From positions 1-14,420 of the forward strand of contig CALECF010000082.1 of NCBI GenBank assembly GCA_937948705.1: 14,420 nucleotides of DNA. The letters are read 5' to 3'. The number at the start of each line of letters is the position of its first letter. Positions within the stretch are counted from its first letter, which is position 1. The notes under the pieces were generated by a model. The model searched no databases. It saw only the letters and a program-made list of their open reading frames with translations, and was not told the DNA's origin. The DNA comes from an uncultured Anaerosolibacter sp. GTDB lineage: Bacteria; Bacillota_A; Clostridia; Peptostreptococcales; Thermotaleaceae. Below are positions 10,808 to 14,420 of the stretch, one piece after another. A program made the translations under genes and the position numbers.

Positions 10808-10856
10808 CTAAATCATGAACAAAATCATTCATTCACAAACTAGATTTTACTTCAAA

Positions 10857-12500
10857 TTAATCTTCCACAATCTCAACCAAACCCGCTCCAAACAATTCAA
10901 TGATTTTCTGAACCTCAATGTCTTCCTGGGATACAGATATTTCTTTGGATGCTGCGGAAAGGCTCGCTACCTCATCTTCCATCACACACTTAATACTGAT
11001 CTTCTGCCCTAAAACTTCTCCAATAACACCCTCGATGAATTCCTTGTTGGGACTATTGCCTGTGGCTTCCTTATGAAATCCATAGCCATCCTTAAAAGCA
11101 ATCAAGAGGGCATTTCTATCGACACCCACAGGTCTTCCTTCCATCAAAACGGCGTGAACAGAAACCCTTTTCTTCCGAATCTCCTTTAGTATCGCGTCCC
11201 AAAGTCGCTCTAGGGCTTCAAAATTAACAGCCTTCACAGGTAATTCCTGAGCAGGCTCTGGACTTTCCTTTTCTTCCTCTGCCTTTTCTTGAATCTTTCC
11301 TGTGGATTCCTTGTCCTTCACCTCTTCCACATAGGAAACTTTAATATTTCCTGATTGAATACTTTTCTCTAGGGCATGGATGCGGTCTACTAGCCCCTCT
11401 ATGGATTGATCATAAGCAGGCTGACAAAGTTTAATGATGGCAACCTCTAACAGAATTCTAGGTTGGGTGGACCATTTGGCATCCACCTCAGTCTCAGACA
11501 TCACATGGATGGCACGAATAATCGAATGATTCTCCAATTGTTTCCCTTGATCCTTCAAACGTTCTATACTCTCCTTAGAGAGGTTCACAATACCCTCTAG
11601 GTTTTCAGCCACCTTTGTCATCATAAGATTTCTATAGTGATGAATTAGATCCTTGATAAACTGATGGATATCTTTCCCTGCAGCCACCAAACCCTCCACA
11701 GCTTCCATGGCAGCCTTGGCATCTCCCGCAGCAATACGATCCACCAATTCAAAAATAAATGCATCATTCACTGTTCCCAATACACCAATCACATCATCAT
11801 AGCTAATTTTTCCCTGGGTATAGGCAATACATTGATCCAATAAACTCTGGGCATCTCGCATCCCGCCATCGGCATTTCTTGCGATAAGTTTTAATGCACT
11901 CTCTTCTATATCTATCCCCGTTTCCCGGCAGATAAATGCCAAATTTCCTACCATTTCCGTCTCTTTTACCCGTTTAAAGTCAAAACGTTGACACCGGGAT
12001 AAGATTGTTGCGGGGATCTTATGGGGCTCCGTGGTTGCTAATATGAAGATTACAAAATGAGGTGGTTCTTCCAAGGTCTTCAGCAATGCATTAAAGGCCC
12101 CTGTGGACAACATGTGAACCTCATCAATAATATATACTTTATACTTGCCTTTCGTGGGCGGATACTTCACATTTTCCCGAAGCTCTCGTATATCATCTAC
12201 CCCATTGTTGGAAGCGGCATCAATTTCAATGACATCCATCATGGTTTCACTTTGGATACCCATACAAATTTCACACTCATTACATGGACTAAAGTTTATG
12301 GGCGCCATGCAATTCACCGCTTTAGCAAATATTTTTGCCGTAGAAGTTTTTCCAGTTCCCCTGGTACCACAGAATAAATACGCATGGGCAACGTTATTGT
12401 TTTTGATTTGGTTTCTTAAGGTTTGTGTAATATGGTCTTGACCCACCACATCCTCAAAAACCCGAGGTCTCCATTTTCTATATAAGGCCATATATGCCAT
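10857..12500 (-). CDS. dnaX: DNA polymerase III subunit gamma/tau
   Basis: Clamp-loader ATPase of the replisome, 547 residues from the chosen start. The N-terminus MAYMALYRKWRPRVFEDVVG is typical. Walker A GTRGTGKTS lies at 45-53. Zinc-module cysteines are 64, 73, 76 and 79. The DEVH box is at about 126-129, and the arginine-finger SRC motif is at 168-170 within ATILSRCQRFDFKR. AAA+ domains I and II end near 240 and domain III near 370. The rest is a charged linker rich in E and K (about 385-430) and a tau-specific tail. The ATG at 12500 is chosen over 12530 because GAGG stands 8 nt before it and the predicted transcript would start only about 14 nt before 12530. No A-AAA-AAG slippery heptamer was found. 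First gene of the dnaX-ebfC-recR operon. Confidence 0.96.
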   Translation of the reverse strand: MAYMALYRKWRPRVFEDVVGQDHITQTLRNQIKNNNVAHAYLFCGTRGTGKTSTAKIFAKAVNCMAPINFSPCNECEICMGIQSETMMDVIEIDAASNNGVDDIRELRENVKYPPTKGKYKVYIIDEVHMLSTGAFNALLKTLEEPPHFVIFILATTEPHKIPATILSRCQRFDFKRVKETEMVGNLAFICRETGIDIEESALKLIARNADGGMRDAQSLLDQCIAYTQGKISYDDVIGVLGTVNDAFIFELVDRIAAGDAKAAMEAVEGLVAAGKDIHQFIKDLIHHYRNLMMTKVAENLEGIVNLSKESIERLKDQGKQLENHSIIRAIHVMSETEVDAKWSTQPRILLEVAIIKLCQPAYDQSIEGLVDRIHALEKSIQSGNIKVSYVEEVKDKESTGKIQEKAEEEKESPEPAQELPVKAVNFEALERLWDAILKEIRKKRVSVHAVLMEGRPVGVDRNALLIAFKDGYGFHKEATGNSPNKEFIEGVIGEVLGQKISIKCVMEDEVASLSAASKEISVSQEDIEVQKIIELFGAGLVEIVED

Positions 12501-12550
12501 TTCTTCATCCTCATTTCCATAGGCTAGCATTTACTTGTCCAACCATATCC

Positions 12551-12559
12551 ATTATAGCA
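12551..12559 (-). promoter_or_regulatory. Extended -10 promoter of the dnaX operon
   Basis: The minus strand reads TGCTATAAT (12551-12559), a perfect extended -10; the -35 (TGCAAG at 17 nt) is poor. A start near 12544 gives a leader of about 44 nt to the ATG at 12500. Confidence 0.7.
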
Positions 12560-12597
12560 GAATTTGTAGTTCTCTTGCACATATTTCATTTAAAAAG

Positions 12598-12710
12598 AGC
12601 GTCTCTGACGCTTTCGCTAGGAAACCCCTAGGTTTCCTTCGACGACAGCAAAGCTGTCTGAGCACCTTCCTAAATGCGGGCAGGGGATTTCATCCCCTAC
12701 AACCCCTGTC
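12598..12710. repeat. Cluster of four hairpins between the HD-GYP gene and dnaX
   Basis: Four compact inverted repeats lie in 113 bp. They are AGCGTC-TCT-GACGCT (12598-12612), AGGAAACC-CCTA-GGTTTCCT (12619-12638), GACAGC-AAA-GCTGTC (12644-12658) and AGGGGAT-TTC-ATCCCCT (12682-12698). The last competes with CAGGGG/CCCCTG (12681-12686 with 12703-12708). The first ends in a T-run on the minus strand and the last alternative ends in TTTTTT on the plus strand, so both ends look like outward-facing terminators. The segment is more GC-rich than the flanking intergenic DNA. It may be a small interspersed palindromic element or a structured RNA; no known family was recognised and no coding function is supported. 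Confidence 0.6.
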
Positions 12711-12755
12711 TTTTTTATATAATAGGAAAGTAGAATTTTCCTATTATATAAAAAA
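12711..12755. repeat. 19-bp perfect inverted repeat with 7-bp spacer
   Basis: TTTTTTATATAATAGGAAA (12711-12729) is exactly mirrored at 12737-12755 around GTAGAAT. It abuts the hairpin cluster on one side, and its right arm overlaps the T-run of the HD-GYP terminator on the other. A stem of 19 perfect pairs is far beyond chance for a 45-bp stretch, even at this AT content. Confidence 0.85.
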
Positions 12756-12775
12756 GGCACACCCCGTGTGCCTTT
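12750..12775 (-). terminator. Intrinsic terminator of the HD-GYP gene
   Basis: AAAGGCACAC (12753-12762) and GTGTGCCTTT (12766-12775) form a 10-bp perfect stem with a 3-nt loop. TTTTTT follows on the minus strand. It begins 13 bp after the stop codon at 12789. Confidence 0.93.
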
Positions 12776-12788
12776 CTACTGCCTTACC

Positions 12789-14420
12789 TTACACTCCCGC
12801 GATTTCGTGGATGGCATGGGCATCCAGTTGGTAGATCTCCTCCACGGCATCCACAATCCTAGGACTAAACTGAGTACCGCTGCAGCGTTTCAATTCCTCT
12901 ATACCTTCTTGTATTGACAAAGGCTCCTTATAGGACCTTCTCGATACCATGGCATCCAGGGCATCTGCAACACCTATGATCTCTGCAAAAACAGGAAGCT
13001 CAGATACCTGAATATTTGGAGGGTATCCCTGTACATCATAACGCTTGTGATGAAGCAATACCGCATCCATGATCTCCTTAGAAAGTCCTATAGGTTCTAA
13101 AATGCGGTTTCCAATAGTCGGATGCTCCATAATCTGCTGAAATTCATCTTCATCCAACTTCCCTGGCTTTGTCAAAATTGTCTCCTTGATCCCAATCTTA
13201 CCGATATCGTGAAGAATTCCTGCTACTCGGAGATCATCCAACGCTGCCTCCGTGAATCCCAAGTGTTTGCCTATGGAAGTAGCGTAGTGGGCCACCCTGG
13301 CCGAGTGTCCCTGAGTATATGTATCCTTTGCTTCCACTGCAATAACTAAGGCTTTGATGGTTTTAAAATACGCTTCTTTTAGTTGATCATACAGCCTAGC
13401 CTTTTCAATAGCAACTGCGGCATGATTGGATAATGAATTTAAAGTATGGATATGACTTTCTTCAATTTTCGTCTCGCTAGATACCGTCATAACACCCATC
13501 ACATTATCTTTAATCATCAATGGTACACAGACCACATGACTTACACTTGTTGTATTCAAAATATACTTATTATAGGGTGAAATATCAGCATCATTTAATT
13601 CATTTAAAACCACGAGCTTCTTAGCCTTTATGGCCATACCCATGCCATCTTCGTTTACCAAAACTGCATCCCGAGTGATCATATGGGCCAATGGCCCTGC
13701 AACAGCCTTCAAGGCTAGCTCATTGTCATTTTCCAATAATCGAATGGTACAAATGGCCACATCCTTCATTAATTCCACAACTTTACTGGCAATATTATTT
13801 AAAAGCACATCCATCTTCAAGGTCGAGATGGAACTGGTCAACGCATGACTCAATTCGTTGAACACTGTCAGTTCTTTATTTCTATTAATAATCTCCTGCT
13901 TCATTTTTACATATTCTGTTACATCCCTACCTACACCTTGTACACCGATAAACCTGCCTTCATGGAATATTCTTCTTGTCGTAGTCTCAATAATATGACG
14001 TTTTTCTCCATTACTAGCCAACATCCATAGATCTAGGTTATTAAAATTCTTTTCACGCAATGCCTCCACAATATCACTACAATCCCCATAATCATGATAT
14101 GGGCACAGAATAGATCCAATGGGTTTTGCCAATAATGCTTCTTTTTTATGACCCAGTACGCGCTCCACCGAATCATTCATATATGTAATGTTGCCATTCT
14201 CGTCCATCATCCATACAAGATCCGTTATATTCTCTATGAGCAGTCGATATTTTTGCTCAGAATAATTCAACTGTTCCGAAGTGGCCTGAAGCTCTTCCAA
14301 AGATGACTCTAACTCTATGTTCATTTCTTGAAGCTGCTCATAGGAGAGCTCTAGCTGGATGTTCATGTCTTGCAGCTGCTGATTTCCATCCATCAGCTCG
14401 ATGGACTGTTTGGTCAGGTT
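12789..14420 (-). CDS. PAS-GAF-HD-GYP protein, predicted c-di-GMP phosphodiesterase (5' end outside window)
   Basis: Partial: the frame runs through the right edge, and the first internal ATG (14393) has no ribosome site, so the start is outside. Numbering from that ATG, a coiled coil of 14-residue repeats (about 5-45) leads into a PAS domain (about 46-160, ending GVGRDVTEY). A GAF domain follows (about 175-335), then an HD-GYP domain (about 345-520). Metal and signature residues are present: H363, H395-D396 in LHDIGKIGI, H424 in MEHP, H448-H449 and GYP at 456-458, and ADALDAM at 477-483. HD-GYP enzymes hydrolyse c-di-GMP to pGpG or GMP. No membrane segment is visible in this part, so it is probably a cytoplasmic redox, ligand or partner sensor. 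A terminator follows. Together with two GGDEF genes nearby it suggests local c-di-GMP control. Confidence 0.93.
   Translation of the reverse strand, partial: NLTKQSIELMDGNQQLQDMNIQLELSYEQLQEMNIELESSLEELQATSEQLNYSEQKYRLLIENITDLVWMMDENGNITYMNDSVERVLGHKKEALLAKPIGSILCPYHDYGDCSDIVEALREKNFNNLDLWMLASNGEKRHIIETTTRRIFHEGRFIGVQGVGRDVTEYVKMKQEIINRNKELTVFNELSHALTSSISTLKMDVLLNNIASKVVELMKDVAICTIRLLENDNELALKAVAGPLAHMITRDAVLVNEDGMGMAIKAKKLVVLNELNDADISPYNKYILNTTSVSHVVCVPLMIKDNVMGVMTVSSETKIEESHIHTLNSLSNHAAVAIEKARLYDQLKEAYFKTIKALVIAVEAKDTYTQGHSARVAHYATSIGKHLGFTEAALDDLRVAGILHDIGKIGIKETILTKPGKLDEDEFQQIMEHPTIGNRILEPIGLSKEIMDAVLLHHKRYDVQGYPPNIQVSELPVFAEIIGVADALDAMVSRRSYKEPLSIQEGIEELKRCSGTQFSPRIVDAVEEIYQLDAHAIHEIAGV

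Noticed and set aside
11200..11350. Programmed frameshift producing a short DnaX gamma form
   Set aside because: The A/E/K-rich linker was checked for an A-AAA-AAG heptamer or a long A-run followed by a stem; none was found.
12598..12710. CRISPR array or insertion sequence remnant
   Set aside because: The hairpins are different from one another, there are no repeat-spacer units, no transposase fragment, and no target-site duplication could be recognised.
12535..12834. 99-codon plus-strand open frame across the hairpin cluster
   Set aside because: It is composed of inverted repeats and runs into the antisense of the HD-GYP gene; no start site or protein-like composition supports it.

Overview
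The window reads as chromosomal DNA of a low-GC, anaerobic, endospore-forming Clostridia. The evidence is a one-chain clostridial pyruvate:ferredoxin oxidoreductase, a BofA sporulation protein, the Firmicute dnaX-ebfC-recR-yaaL-bofA gene set, and strong AGGAGG-type ribosome binding sites. An Alkaliphilus/Natronincola-type organism would fit, but the genus is only a guess. All nine genes lie on the minus strand, so the window is shown against the direction of transcription.

In transcription order (high to low coordinates) the layout is as follows. A c-di-GMP phosphodiesterase-type PAS-GAF-HD-GYP gene comes first, cut by the window's right edge. A 258-bp intergenic region follows that is packed with hairpins and a 19-bp perfect inverted repeat. 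Next is the DNA maintenance operon dnaX-ebfC-recR, with an extended -10 promoter in front of dnaX, a second internal one in front of ebfC, and a terminator after recR. Then come two paralogous five-transmembrane GGDEF genes (predicted diguanylate cyclases), each with its own promoter and terminator, followed by a PIN-PhoH ATPase gene, yaaL (DUF2508), bofA and finally nifJ. nifJ sits behind a long leader of about 290 nt that carries paired palindromes.

Three themes stand out. (1) The replication/recombination block that is normally contiguous in Firmicutes (recR directly followed by yaaL and bofA) is split here by two c-di-GMP synthase genes and the PhoH gene. With the HD-GYP gene on the other side, c-di-GMP enzymes flank the dnaX-ebfC-recR operon. 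(2) Almost every transcription unit is insulated by a recognisable intrinsic terminator. bofA lies between two terminators and is preceded by a sequence resembling a sigma-E promoter, which would suit its role in sporulation. (3) The non-coding DNA is more unusual than the genes. The hairpin cluster before dnaX, the paired CTGT-N6-ACAG palindromes before nifJ and the structured leader of the first GGDEF gene are the best candidates for undescribed elements. No mobile element, CRISPR array, tRNA or rRNA was recognised, and no clearly novel protein system is visible.
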